Source: Tetraselmis striata (lineage: Eukaryota > Chlorophyta > Chlorodendrophyceae > Chlorodendrales > Chlorodendraceae). Taken from it: a stretch of 64,000 nt of DNA. The DNA is taken from positions 59,810-123,809 of the forward strand of contig VCJN01000280.1 in assembly GCA_006384855.1 (NCBI GenBank), written 5' to 3'. The first letter of the stretch is position 1, and every line of letters starts with the position of its first letter. The notes beneath the pieces were generated by a model. The model was not told the DNA's origin. It did not search any database and worked only from the letters and a program-made list of their open reading frames with translations. The translations under genes and the position numbers were made by a program. Below, piece after piece: positions 22,438 through 33,886 of this stretch.

Positions 22438-25400
22438 ATGGCAGGCAGCTCCGCGTTCAAGGGCGTGGCGGAGAAGTTTCGGATGTCGCTGCTGGACGGC
22501 CACGCTCCGGAGCGGATCCAGGTGGAGGTGAGCGTCCGCGCCTTGCTGCGATGTGGAGTTCCCGTTGCCAATACTACCCTGCACACTTTCTCTTCCTGAC
22601 CCTGTTTGGTCACAGGTAGATGCCGGTAGTGGAAAAAACAAAGTCTGGGAGACCGCAAAAGCCACTCCCTAAAGCGGCCTCGGCCCCGTAAACAGACGAC
22701 CAGTCGGCTCGGCAGTTACAGGACCCACAAATGGCGCCGTGGGATGGCATTGCCGAAGCATAGAACGGATATGCCAGCGGTAGAGCCCGGGATGCATCAT
22801 ACACGTAGGCGGATCGGCTGAGGGGTGTTACCTGGCGCCGTCGGTGGGGCGGGGGGGGGGGGGGGGGGGGGGTCCTGTGATGTGGTGACTCTTGTCTCGT
22901 AGGCTTTGGTTGGGGATTCACCCTGGGCCGCCCCATCTCGCATTCCTCGAATGGGCCGAAAGCCTCACAGGCAGGGACGACCTGTTGCAGCGGGTGCCGT
23001 TGTGTTGATGGCATGTTCAAGACGGCACTCCTGTAGTCGTGTGGAGTCTCGTTGCTGACCTCCAGTTAGTCATGTAGAATGCCACGGCGCTCCACTGGAT
23101 GACGATAACGGCAGCCTTTCCCATGCAGGGAGGTCTGTATCACGCCAGGGCTGCTGCCTGAAAATGCCGCCGGGGCGATGTTGCAACGGATTTGTTGCCA
23201 GGGGACCAATACAAAGAAACGGTCTGCTCACTAGGGGATCTCGGACATGTGGGAGGGGTGGGCTGAGCGCGATCGTGGCGGGCCGGGTCGCAGGTGGGCC
23301 TGGAGGGTGTGAAGCTGCTGTCGGAGGACGGCGCGCGCACGCTGCGCATCTACCCGCTCAACCACATCAGCCGCTGGGCGCTGCGCGACACGCAGCTGGT
23401 GCTGTACACCAAGACGCCCGTGGACGTGGAGGAGCGCACGGTGACGCTGCAGGCCGGCAAGAGCGTCACGCAGAGCGTGCTGGATACGCTTACATGCTCA
23501 TGCATGCAGTGAGCGCACCCCCCCCCCCCCCCCTCCTCCTCCCTTCCTTCTCACACACACACAGACACACACACACACACAAAAAACGCCGTCCCAGGTG
23601 CCCACTTCCAATGTCCGGTCAGTACAGGATCCGCCTCTGGCTGACCATTCCTGTTGCGCCGATGCACGGCCGGCAGGATGTGTGAGCTGCTGCAGAACGA
23701 GGGCGAGCAGGGCGGCGGCTCGGGCCGCAGCCGCCAGGAGTCGGAGGACAATGCCCACTGGGCCGCTTCCATCCTCAGCGGCGGCTCCGCGCGCGGCCGG
23801 CCAGTGAGAGCCCCCCCCCCCCCCCCCACCCCCCTTCTCACCCCTCTGGGTCCTTGCACCCGCAGCACTGCCTGCCCCCGCCTGCTGACCTGACGCCTCG
23901 TGCATGCCCGCCTGCTGCAGAACCCGGAGGACGTGGAGTTTTGGCACCACTCCGACAAGGAGGGCTGGCTGCAGAGCCAGGGCGACAAGCTCAAGACGTG
24001 GCGCCGCCGCTGGCATGTGCTCAAAGATGTACTGCCCCGCCCTGCGAGAATGGCGGACCCTGTTCGCCCGCTCATGCCTGCCGGCTCACTGGAAACAGGG
24101 AATGTTGAGTTTGTGCGTGTTTGTGGCTGTGGCTGAGTGTGATACAGCTCGTGTAGTTGTGATTCGATGGGTCAGTTTGGAAGAAGGGGGGTAGAGGATA
24201 TAGAGCATATGTTGCAATGCGACCGCGCGCTTCTGGGCCCGACTCTTCGCCGACGCTCAGGTGGCTGCTGGGATGTAGCTGGCTAGTTGGTATCCTTCTG
24301 GCTGCTGCTTCGGCTCACACTGCCCCCTCCTTCCCCGGCGACCTCGCCTACCCCCTGTCACCCCGGCACTCCTGGGCAGGGCTACATCTTCCGCTTCATG
24401 GAGGCGGACGTCAACTCGAGCTCCAAGCCGCGCGGTCTCACTGACCTCAGCGGCGTCACGGAGGTCAGCATCCCACCGCTCCCCTCCCCTCCGCTGTCAC
24501 GCGAGCCCGAGTCATCTTGCTGCCGGGGGGAGCGGGGGAGGGGGGGGGGGGGGGGGGCATGGGTACTGAGCGACCCCCCCCCCCCCCCCCCCCTTAACAT
24601 CACACACTGTCACACTGTCACCCGAGCAGGTCAGCGACGCAAAGGACACAACGAGCCGGAACAACGCCCTCAAACTGGTGACGCCCAAGGGCAACGTGAA
24701 CTACATCGCCGACTCGGAGACGGAGCAGGTTGGTGCTGGCTGGGGGAAGCGGGGCTCGAGAGCAGGAAGGGCAGGATGTGACAGGGGAAGGCAAAGAGAG
24801 AGGGGCGTGCGCTGTGGAAGGGGGGAGGACAGGGGGCCGGGTACAAGGATTGCTCCTGCAGTACCCGGGTACACGGATTGCGTTGCAATTCCGCTAGCTA
24901 TTGCAGTACCCGGGTACAAGGATTGCATTGCGGTTCCGCTAGCTCAGCTTGAAGTCTGTTCGATCCGCCTATGCCACATGTGCCCGAAGTCTAGTCCCGT
25001 TTCAGCCTAACATAATTCCGGTCCGACGGATAGTCTCTCAACCGGACCCGGTCTGGAACTGAGTCCAGTTCAGCCTGCAGCCTGGATTCAGCTGAATTCA
25101 GTCCCGGCTGAACTGAAAGCCTCCAAGACCCACTGCTGTGAAATACCTGTCTCCTACCCTGGCGTCTCGCCGCTGTGGGCTGACCGCTGGCTCTGAATGT
25201 TCTGAATGACGCATAGTGCTAAGGCTTAGGGTATAAACCCTAAATTCCCCTGGACTTGGTCTGTTGACGTATACAGCTTTTGGTTTTATGTGGCACATTC
25301 ATGGGTTTTCCATGTCTGTGGGTGCCACACCGTTTTGGCACCTGTGCTGCCAGGGATGGATCGCGCCATTGAGCGATGGGCCTGCCCTGCCCGGTGGATG

Positions 25401-27757
25401 GCTGCAGGTGGAGTGGATCTCCGCCATCGAGGCCGCCATCTGCAAGATCCTGGACGACAAGGACCCCAACCCGTCGCCCAAGGCACGACCCGCCGAGCCG
25501 CCCGCCAGCCGCCAGGACTCCTCCAGCAGCGGCGGCGGCGGTGGCGACTACATGCGGCAGCTGGAGAAGAGCTACAGCGCCGCCAACCGGGGCGCGCCCA
25601 GCCGAGGCGACGGGCGGGTGAAGGTGGTCGGGTACGATGCGGCGCCGGGCTACGGCGGTGGCAACGGCGGGGGCGGCGGCGGCGGCTCGTCCAGCGGCAG
25701 CAACGCCTACCGGCAGCACTACCCCTCTCTGTCCGTGCCGCCGGGCAGCTACGGCGCCTCGGCCCCGCCGCCCACCGAAGACTTTTCAGCGCTGTCGCTT
25801 GGCTACGGCATCGCTGGCGCCCACACAGGCAGCGGCAGCGGCGGCGGCGGTGGAGGCTACGGGGGCGGCCCGCCGAGCCACCGTTCCGCGAGCAACGGCT
25901 ACGGCGCGCCCCCCGAGCGGCACGGCTCCTCCTCGGGCGACTACGGGGGCAACAACGGCTACGGCGCCTCGGACCCCAACTACGCGTACGACGTCTTCTC
26001 TGGCGGCTCCGGCCAGCCGTCCTCCAACTACCCCTCCATGCCGGTGACGGTGCGACGCCTCCAAACCACAATACAGTTGGGTATACGTCCGTGCTTTTGA
26101 CCTCTTTGGGATAAATCAAAACAGTACTTAAATCTACAACCGTGTCGTCATATACCCTGCACAAACTGAACCCCATTCAATGCTGCGAAACGAAATCTTT
26201 GCGTTGCGGTCTGGGGTTATTGCCGCCACCCCAGCTCAATCGCGTGGCTGGTGGTCGACTGTGCCAAAATTGCACACATGGATAAGTTACACTTGTGTGT
26301 GCGTGCGTGCGTGCGTGCGCGTGTGTGTGTTTCTGTGCGTCTGTTTACCCCTGTGTACATGTCTTGGTGTTAGAATCCCTTTCATGGGCCAAACGTCAAT
26401 CAAGACATGGATGTCTGTGTGTCACACAAGCCTTACCAATAGCAATTCAAAAACATGGCTGTGACCGAGCACATGCTGCTATCTAGCGCTCAGTTACAGC
26501 CTCCTTGGTCTCAATCCCATGCTGAATCCGCATCCTCATGCCCCCCTCCCCCCCGGTCCCGTCCCTGCCCGGTTTGGCCTCCTTCGCCTCCCCAGGTGGC
26601 AGACTACTCGAGCCAGGTGTTCACGCCAGAGCAGGGCTCCGCCTCCCGGCACGCAAGCGGGGAGTACTGGGCCCAGGCGCAGCAGCCGCCTCCCAGCAGC
26701 CACCACGCACCGCACGGTGAGGCCTGCCTGCGCCTCGCGCTGCCACACCAAGCGCAACATGACACTATCATGCAGACCAACCGGGGGTCTCTCCTAATTC
26801 GCTGCCCTCTTCTCCCGGATCCCGCCTAACCGCGCGGTCCCCATCCCCCCAACGGCGACATGCTACCTTTATTCCAGCTGCAGGTGCCGGCGCGGGTATA
26901 AGAACACTGCAAATAAGCACCTCCCCTGTCAAGAGTCCCCCTGTCAAACTCTTTAGACGAGACTATAGCGACTGTTATTGTTGGTTGCATGCAAACCAAA
27001 TGCCAGGCTTACAATAAGGGTTCTTTGTTTCTGCGCCGGCACCCATACCACCAGTGATATAGTGATAAAAATATCACGGCATATATCAGAATTCCGATGT
27101 ATGGTTTGAAGCGTACGAATGCTGGTGTGAGGAGCAGATCTTTGGCGCGTTCCCTCTGTGCCGCCGCCCATTTCCAGCTGCCGGCCTGCAACCGCACCTG
27201 CCCAGCCCCGCCGCATGCGGTCACCCGGAATCTGACACACCGGGGCTGTTGTCGGCGCTGATGCAGGTGGCTGGGACTACGGGCAGGCAGCTGTGCCGCC
27301 GCAGTCGCAGCAGCCGCAGCAGCAACAACAGCAGCAGCCCGACTACAGCTACCAGCAGCCGATGCACCTGCAGCAACAGCAGCAGCCCGCAGAGTACGGT
27401 CATCAGCAGCAGCAGCCCGACTACAGCTACCAGCAGCCGGCGCAGCAGCCCGCAGAGTACGGCCACCAGCAGCAGCAGCAGCCGGCGCCGCCGCACGGAG
27501 ATTACCACGGCTACCAGCAGCAGCAGGCCCCGCCGGAGAGCCAGCCCCAGCCGGACTACGGGCAGCCGGCGTACGCGCAGAGCTACCAGCCGCAGCCGGC
27601 AGCCGAGCAGGCGCCGCCCTACGAGCAGCCGGCGGCGCCCCCGTCGTACGTCTCCAGCGCGATGTGGCAGGCGCTGTACACCCCGGAGGGGCAGCAGTAC
27701 TGGCACAACACGACGACGGGACTGACGCAGTGGGAGACGCCGGCCGGCATGGCTTGA
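22438..27757 (+). CDS. PTB/PH-like + PH + WW domain protein, nine exons
   Basis: Exons: 22438-22527, 23294-23508, 23677-23803, 23921-24028, 24380-24463, 24630-24728, 25408-26049, 26596-26716, 27267-27757. All phases agree and give 658 aa. Residues about 20-110 look like a PTB/PH-fold module (GVKLLSEDGARTL, IYPLNHISRWALRDTQLVLY, DVEERTVTLQ, LDTLTCSCMQM). Residues about 150-245 are a classical PH domain (KEGWLQSQGDKLKTWRRRWHVLKD ... VEWISAIEAAICKIL with the invariant Trp). A Gly/Ser-rich linker of about 200 aa and a Gln/Pro/Tyr-rich segment with repeated QPDYSYQQP follow. The end is a WW domain (WQALYTPEGQQYWHN, TTTGLTQWETP). It probably binds phosphoinositides and Pro-rich partners, as in endocytic or signalling adaptors; this role is inferred. 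Introns carry a LINE fragment, a minisatellite and a possible MITE. Confidence 0.82.
22853..22871. repeat. Poly-G tract in intron 1
   Basis: About 20 G on the coding strand, adjacent to the LINE fragment. Another exception to the C-on-sense pattern, not near a splice donor. Confidence 0.8.
22905..23125 (+). mobile_element. Diverged LINE family A 3' fragment inside intron 1
   Basis: CGCATTCCTCGAATGGGCCG, GGGACGACCTGTTG, TGTAGAATGCCACGGC and TGGATGACGATAACGGCAG align in order with the 3' UTR of the LINE at 21130-21340. Older than the other copies. Confidence 0.65.
24536..24595. repeat. Poly-G and poly-C tracts in intron 5
   Basis: A G-rich run (about 24537-24557) and a C run (about 24576-24594) sit 20 bp apart and could base-pair as a hairpin in the transcript. 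Confidence 0.75.
24836..24945 (+). repeat. Minisatellite, about 45-bp unit, in intron 6
   Basis: Three adjacent copies of CCCGGGTACAAGGATTGC; two carry TTCCGCTAGCT and the linking GCAGTA. Confidence 0.8.
26883..27043. mobile_element. Possible MITE in intron 8
   Basis: Terminal inverted repeats GGTGCCGGCGC (26883-26893) and GCGCCGGCACC (27033-27043), with a further inner match of AAGAAC, enclose 161 bp of AT-richer non-coding DNA. No clear target duplication is visible. GCGCCGGCACC also occurs near 155 and 2320. Confidence 0.45.
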
Positions 27758-28193
27758 GACCCCCGCTCGCATCCCTCCCAGCGCCCACCCGCTGCTTCAA
27801 CCGATAACAAGTTCCGGGCCCTTCCCCCTTTCAATCGGAACCGCCGCCGCCTTCTTGCCCTGTGATGGTGCCGGGCAGAGCTCGCTGCAAAACGGCTCGC
27901 TGCAAGTCTGATGTGCCGCTCAGAAGTGGGTCAGGAAAGGATGTTTGGAGGGGGAGGGCTTTGCCCTCGCGGTTAGTGCCAAGAAGGATTCAGTCCTGGC
28001 CCAGTCAATCAGTCACTCGATTAGGGTAAACACACGTCCTGTCAAGAAATTAATCACAGATGATGGACCACGTCGCGGAGATTGGACGCTCATTGAGGGC
28101 ATGGAGGGCAGCATTGGCTGTGCGCCTTGGCAGCTGGGCCATCATCCCGCTGCTTTGCTTCCAGTAGAAACCATATATAAATCATCCTCGTCG
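27758..28193. other. Convergent intergenic region
   Basis: Separates the 3' ends of the PH/WW gene (+) and the plastid GNAT-like gene (-). No gene seen; it should hold both 3' UTRs. Confidence 0.6.
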
Positions 28194-30269
28194 TTATTCG
28201 CCCTCCGTCCCGGCTGCAGCGGCCGACGACTCGCGGCGGATGGACGCCGACCAGCGCGCCAGCATGGGCTCCACCTCCGCGTCCATGCGCGTGCCCGCGC
28301 CGCCCCACACCAGCATGTCCGGCACGTCCGCCAGCCCGCGCCCGCCCACCTCGTACATCGGCTTGAAGCCAAAGTAGCTGTAGTAGCGCACGAGCCGCTT
28401 CGCCCATGCGTCTGCGAGGGGAGACACGCACCAGGGTGTTGAGGCCAAAGTTCTGCAAGATCATACAAACGAATTATTTCAACTATGAAACAGGTTGTTT
28501 TAACAATACAGCAGTAATAGAAAAAAATACTTTTTCCATCAGCGGGGATTCATGGGTTACTACAAACCGCATCGTTTCACCTGCAGGAAGCCATACAGTG
28601 GACCCATCAGATAGAGGTCGTGCAAGCCACCCTTGGAAACATCGGCTATAGCCCCACTGCAGTTTCATCTAGATGTGGCCTCTTGGAGGTAGGGCCGACT
28701 GAACAATTCGAAATGTTGCCGGAGCACGGCATCAGTAAATGGCTAGTGCAATTCCGATGGCGGCTGTTGAAGTGTTATAATGAGACAGAATGATTCATAA
28801 TGATGACGGGAGGCTTTCACTATTATTAAGGTAACAAGCAGTAGTACGGTACTATTTACTAAATAAGGAGTGCAGTGTAAATAAATGACAATTACGGGGG
28901 GAGGGTGGGGCACCGTCGTCGTTGATGGCCAGGATCTCGGCCTTGCGGCACCCCGCCTCTCGTCCGTGTGCGAAGGTGGCGCCGCCGAGGAGCAGCCCCA
29001 GGCCGCGCGCAGAGCCCCATGCCCGCCGCCGGGTCGCCGAGCCGCGCTGCATTCTGTACGGCACCCCGTTGATCAGTCCCGGCACAAGGGGGACATTGAC
29101 ACTTGTACCGCGGCTGAGCGTGAGGGAGAGCGGCCATGCGCAAGACTGCACAGCAGTACAGGTAGTCGCATGATATATACTGTATAATACACAATCGTAA
29201 TCGCAATCGTAATAGTACTATCACCGTTGGCGCATGAAATGATAGCGGCATTACAACCAGGGCGCCGATAGCTCTCCCGCCCTCTCACCCACTGGGCCGC
29301 CGGCGCGGATCCAACACTACGCACCTGGAGTTGAAGATCTGCAGCGTGTCGCAGTGCATCAGCCCAAACAGCGGCGCCACGAAGCCCGTCGTCAGGCCCA
29401 GGATGGCCCCGCTGGCGTCACCTGCGGTTCGGCGCAGTGTGCATCGGTGAAGAGGCATCGCGCATCCCGGAGTCTGGAACCAAAGGGGAGAGGGGCTGAA
29501 CCGGGGTCGGGACGGGCGCACACCGTCCCGAATGACTATGCGGTAGAAGGGGCCGAGCTCGCTCCTGCTGAGATGTAGACCTCTGCGGGATGCCGCACCC
29601 AGGCGAACTTTAATCCACCAAGGTGCGCCGCGATTGCGGACACCGTCTCACGTCACTCATATAGACGGAAATGTTCAAATTGGGGGGGTGGAGAGCAGGG
29701 GAACGGGGGGTCAATTTATCAACAGAGGGGGTGGTTGCAGCGGCTAGGTGTGCTGCGGGTGGTGGGCGGAGGCTGCACCGCCAAGTTGCGCGGCATGTCA
29801 ACGGGGCGGGACGGATAATGCATACCTCATCCGCGCCAGACCCGCCGCCTCCTTGAAGCTGAGCAGCTCTGGAGGGGCCAGTGCCGCGGTGTTGTCACCC
29901 TGCCGACGACACGCCGAATAGGCATGTCAATGCCGCGCAACAAGATCCCCCCCCCCCCCCCCCCCCCCGCCCGCCCCCCGAAAACAAAAAGACAGCAAAA
30001 AGGTATCCCAACCGCTCAAAAGTCAAAAGACAACAGAAGATGGCCACCTGTGATCCCGCCATCACTTGGCAGTGTCGCCTTGGACGGGCATCTGGCGGCT
30101 GCGCGAAGCTGCAGCGCAGGCCGGCCTTGCCACGCCGCGGGGGCGAGGGCGAGGATGCGCCGCCAAACCTGGGTACCCCTCTTCCGCCCGCAAAGCTGGT
30201 GCGCGCCCCTCTCGCCGCGGCCGCGCCGGAGAGCGGGAAAGAACAGGCGGCGCCCTTGTGCGCCATCAT
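28194..30269 (-). CDS. Predicted plastid GNAT-like conserved protein, six exons
   Basis: Exons on the minus strand: 30269-30066, 29899-29826, 29567-29524, 29421-29325, 29113-28914, 28411-28194. Phases close to 278 aa. The first exon gives a 68-residue Ser/Arg/Ala-rich, acid-poor leader (MMAHKGAACSFPLSGAAAAR...), typical of a chloroplast transit peptide. Then come APPELLSFKEAAGLARM, SELGPFYRIVIRDG, GFVAPLFGLMHCDTLQIFNS, GLGLLLGGATFAHGREAGCRKAEILAIND, RLVRYYSYFGFKPMYEVGGR and MLVWGGAGTRMDAEVEPML. The last blocks match a plant and algal plastid protein family with a GNAT-like fold (AELLAINDD, RFYxRxGF and MLVWGGxGTRMDA are its hallmarks as I recall). Its biochemical activity is unknown to me. 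The first exon is the least certain. Confidence 0.72.
29949..29978. repeat. Poly-C tract (poly-G on the sense strand) in intron 1
   Basis: About 28 C interrupted once, close to the intron 1 acceptor of the minus-strand gene. On the transcript it is G-rich, unlike the donor-proximal C tracts elsewhere. Confidence 0.8.
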
Positions 30270-31417
30270 GTCAGCAGCCGCGGTCCGCGGACCCTCTTCG
30301 CGAAGGGAGCAGCCTCGCTTCCGGCCGCCGAAAAGCTTTAGCCCTGGCCTGCGCTCTGTAGCGACCCTAATCATACCCAGGCAGGTGTGGAGGGACGGCA
30401 GCGCAAACGCCGGATGAGCCAGGCGGCGCGATAGTTGCGGGCTCTTGCTGGTGGTCGGCAGATGCTCTGCGCCAGAGGAAAACACCTCACCTGCCCTGGC
30501 TGGAAATCCGAAATAAAAACAAACTGCAGATGTAATCCTGAATTCTGGCGACCACTCTCGGAGTCTGTGGACGGCGGTCTCAGTCTACCTGGAACTATTA
30601 CGGGTGGGAATTATAAAAAGGACAGTGTAACAAATGCTAGCTGCACAATTCAAGAAATCCATGCAGAAATCCAGAAGAAAATCGAGCTTCGGGCCAAAAG
30701 AGGCCGGAACCGCCATGACAGCCACCGATCAGGCATCGCCACCAGCCAGCCGCCGCTCCACGCAGTAGGGACGCTCTCCCCAGCACACAATCCCGGGCCA
30801 CTCCAATAGCGGCACTAGGCCGAATGTGATGTGAAGGCGCCGACAGGAAAGGGGCTTCGAAGTAGAGGTCTCGCATCAAGGAGCGGAAGTGGGGGGGGAC
30901 CAACCCAGAACGGGGCGCCACGGGCGTGCAACAGACCCAGCGCCAAATCTGCCGCCAGCTCGGTCGCGTCCCCTTCCGCCAAACGTAGAACGCCTTCCAG
31001 AGCACAACCATCCCGGGCCGCCCACTCCAATAGCGGCACTAGGCCGAATGTGATGTGGAGGCGCCAACGAGTAGGGAATGGAGGGAAGGGAGAGAGTGCT
31101 CAACGAGTAGGGCATGGAGAGCCGACCGGGCCAGCAACGACGTAACAAATCCACCGCTAAAATAAGCATTTGTCGCAGGAAAAAGAGAAATGGGATGGTG
31201 ATGGTAAACTGTCGGCGCCGCACTGCATACTCACTGTGTTGATGGACGGTGTTGCAAACGCTGCGTGTGCTGAGGGTAGCGCGGGCGTCCTTCCAAGGCA
31301 CTTGCTGGGTGTGCAGCCACCAAACATAGCCGACGCATCTGCCATCGCGGCTGGCGACCTCCTCTGAGTGGCGATTGCAGTGGTGGCGCCGGTGGCGTCT
31401 GAGGTGGCCCTTACTGG
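30270..31417. other. Intergenic region with a partial tandem repeat
   Basis: No supported gene. ACTCCAATAGCGGCACTAGG and the following CCGAATGTGATGTG occur at about 30800 and 31024 (224-bp spacing), followed by matching GGCGCC stretches. It lies downstream of the decayed retroelement and could be part of its 3' end, but no LTR was recognised. Confidence 0.55.
30783..31070 (+). repeat. Direct repeat, 224-bp spacing
   Basis: Copies at 30783-30846 and 31004-31070 share CCCGGGCC, ACTCCAATAGCGGCACTAGG, CCGAATGTGATGTG and AGGCGCC. Confidence 0.8.
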
Positions 31418-32704
31418 CTACGCTGGCATTGGACGCCGACTGAGCAAGTCATGCACGGTGTTGTCCTTCCCCGGACGGTGCTTGATACTGAAGTCGTACT
31501 CCGCAAGGATGAGGCTCCACCTAGCAAGCTTGCCTCGCAGCCTCGCTGTCGTCCGCAGCCACTCCATGGCCTTGCAGTCAGTGATGAGCTGGAAGTGGTT
31601 GCCATACAGGTAGTAGCGGAAGCGTTGAACAACCCACACGACCGCGCCGACCTCTCCCTCGTAGCTAGACAGGTCTGCCTCCACTGGGGTGTTCATGCGC
31701 GACACAAAAGACACGGCATACTCAACGCCATTGTCGTCCACATGCGAAAGGCACGCCCCTACTCCAGCTCGGGACCAATCGGTGTGCAGCACAAACGGGC
31801 GACGCCAATCAAGATGCCGCAGTATCGGCGCCGAGACCAGCATGGCCTTGATGGCGTCGGAGGATTGCTGCTCGGCTGCGCCCCACTTCCACGGCGCATC
31901 CTTCGTGGTCAAAGCTGTCAAGGGTGCCTTCACAGGCGAGAAGCTCTCCAAGAAACGGCAGTAGTAGGTGGCCATTCCGAGGAAATGGCACACATCACTG
32001 ACATTCTTCGGCGCCGGAAGAGAGTTGATGGCCTCCACCTTGTCAGCCATAGGCTCCACGCCTGCTCCGCAGCTGACAACATGACCACGAAAGGTCACTC
32101 GTGACAGTCCGAGACGTGTCTTGGGTGGAGAGACCTGCACTCCCCGGGCCTTGAGCCGATCAAACGCAATGCGCACACGGCGCATGTGCTCCTGCTCATC
32201 GTCATGACTGAAAATCAGTACATCGTCCGCGAAGGCGACTGCGAAGTCCAAACCAGCGAGCGCTTGATCCACAACGCGCTGCCATGCTGCCACACAATTC
32301 TTGTGTCCGAAGGGCATGCGTTTGAAGATTAGCAGCCGATTGCCTGCATGGAACGCGAGGCGTTGCTGCGCTGACAATCCATCGGGTCCGGATGGCTTGT
32401 CCGACACTCGGCGCTGATGAAACGCCTTCGTGCAATCAGTCGCGGTGAATCGCGAAGCTCCCTCCATGCGCGTCATGAGCTCGTCCGCTGTCGGGCACGG
32501 GTATTGATCGCGGATAGTACGCTCGTTGAGCCCACAATAGTCCAATGCATAGCGAAGATTGGTCCAGGCGCCATGCTCGTCCTTCTTCGGCGCCACGATG
32601 ACTTGTGCAGCATAAGGGCTCTCGATGTCGCCCACGATGCATGCCTTCTCCAACTTCTTGACCCAATCGTTAGCCCACTCTTGCTCTCGATGGGCAAGGT
32701 GATA
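31418..32704 (-). pseudogene. RT-RNase H segment of the Ty3-like element
   Basis: RT blocks: SPYAAQVIVAPKKDEHGAW, LRYALDYCGLNERTIRDQYP, FKRMPFGHKNCVAAWQ and the catalytic FADDVLIFS. Then comes FLGMATYYCRFLESFSPVKAPL and an RNase H domain (FVLHTDWSRAGVGACL, SSYEGEVGAVVWVVQRFRYYL, LITDCKAMEWL, KDNTVHDLLSRRP). Upstream of the TAG at 32705 the same frame continues with PYYFQLVDYNPVFKR, so a single nonsense codon interrupts the usual RT N-terminus. The frame ends right after RNase H. Confidence 0.88.
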
Positions 32705-33372
32705 CTAGCGCTTGAAGACTGGGTTGTAGTCGACCAGCTGGAAGTAATAGGGCTCGGCGTCAACGGCACGCAAGTCGTCCGGACCCCCGCGTACCACTCC
32801 GCATCTGAGTCCATCAGTGCTGCAAAGCCCACCTTGTCCTTCCAGTCTTCCGATATCGCCCAGTGATGAGGCTGCTTGGAGTCCTTGGGGTTGATGAGCT
32901 TGCTAGTTACCTTCACCGTTGGTGATTCCTTACCGAGATGCTTCTCGTTGGCGTATGCGGCATAGCACTTCACGAGAGCTGCATGGTTGCGTCGACTCCA
33001 TCCGTCCGCTGCAGCTTTGCCGTCAACACCGTCCACATGTGATGTGGCCCACGCAGGACGCTCTTGCGCTCCACCAAAGACATCTGCCATCAGCCCAGCG
33101 CCAGCACGCGAACCGACGCCAGCGGCGACGAAGCACGCGGGGCCCAAAAGGGCTAGCCACATCAGAAGTGTCAACGCCGCGCTGACAGTCTTGCGTCCGG
33201 TAGCAGCTCTACCTCGACGGGGTCTTGGTTTGGCAGCCTTTTGATCACCGGCAACAAGTCGGGCTATGTGGTCAGCGGCCAACACTCGGCGCCGAGCCTT
33301 GGCGACCTCCCGCTCCGTCGCTCGAGTCGCTTGGCGTTGCTCCTCCAGCCAACGGCGCCCTGCCTTGGTCAC
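32473..33372 (-). pseudogene. Segment between the unknown region and RT, with a hydrophobic stretch
   Basis: Starts with a Lys/Arg-rich coil (WLEEQRQATRATEREVAKAR), then VSAALTLLMWLALLGPACFV, which reads as one TM-like helix, then KVGFAALMDSDAEWYAGV leading toward RT. The homology leaves this frame near 32770, where RT is in another frame. Its role is unknown; a membrane-anchored pol cleavage product is one possibility. Confidence 0.55.
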
Positions 33373-33886
33373 TCGCGCTCGGTGGGTTGTCAGGAGGTTT
33401 CACCCTAGTGCCTTGCTTGAGGGTAGCCATGTTGATGGCATGCTCCATCTCTGCTTCCACGGCGGCAGCAGTTGAGCGGCGGAGCTCGTGCTGTGCGGCG
33501 CGCAGCTCTTGCGTGTTGACCGAATGATCTTCAACTGCTGCGCCGGCAGGGGCGCCCTCCTCAATCGTTGATGCACAAACAGCTTGCAGCATATGTTGAT
33601 GTCAGCGCTCATGCGCATAGGCGACAGCACACCGGTTCATGACCGACACCGATGTCGGCGCACAAACATTTCCGAAGGCAATCCTCAGTAAAGCCTAGCT
33701 CCTATTGGGTGTAGAAGCCAGCATAGTCTCTGTCGAGAAGGCACGCCTCACGCATGACGGCTGATGACGGACGGTATTGCGGCGGGTCAATGCCGACAAC
33801 CTCCACGATTCCTGAACCGGGCGCCCCCCCAGGTCAGAGGCGCTGCGTCCGCGTGTTGGGCGTGCTGACTGACTTGGGCGCATAAA

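Noticed and set aside
25225-25250. TTAGGG...CCCTAAA as a second telomere patch
   Set aside because: Only one unit in each orientation; too short to separate from chance.
25286-26176. Long antisense Arg-rich frame opposite the PH/WW gene
   Set aside because: Composition-driven shadow of the Gly/Ser-rich exon; no motif and no splice support.
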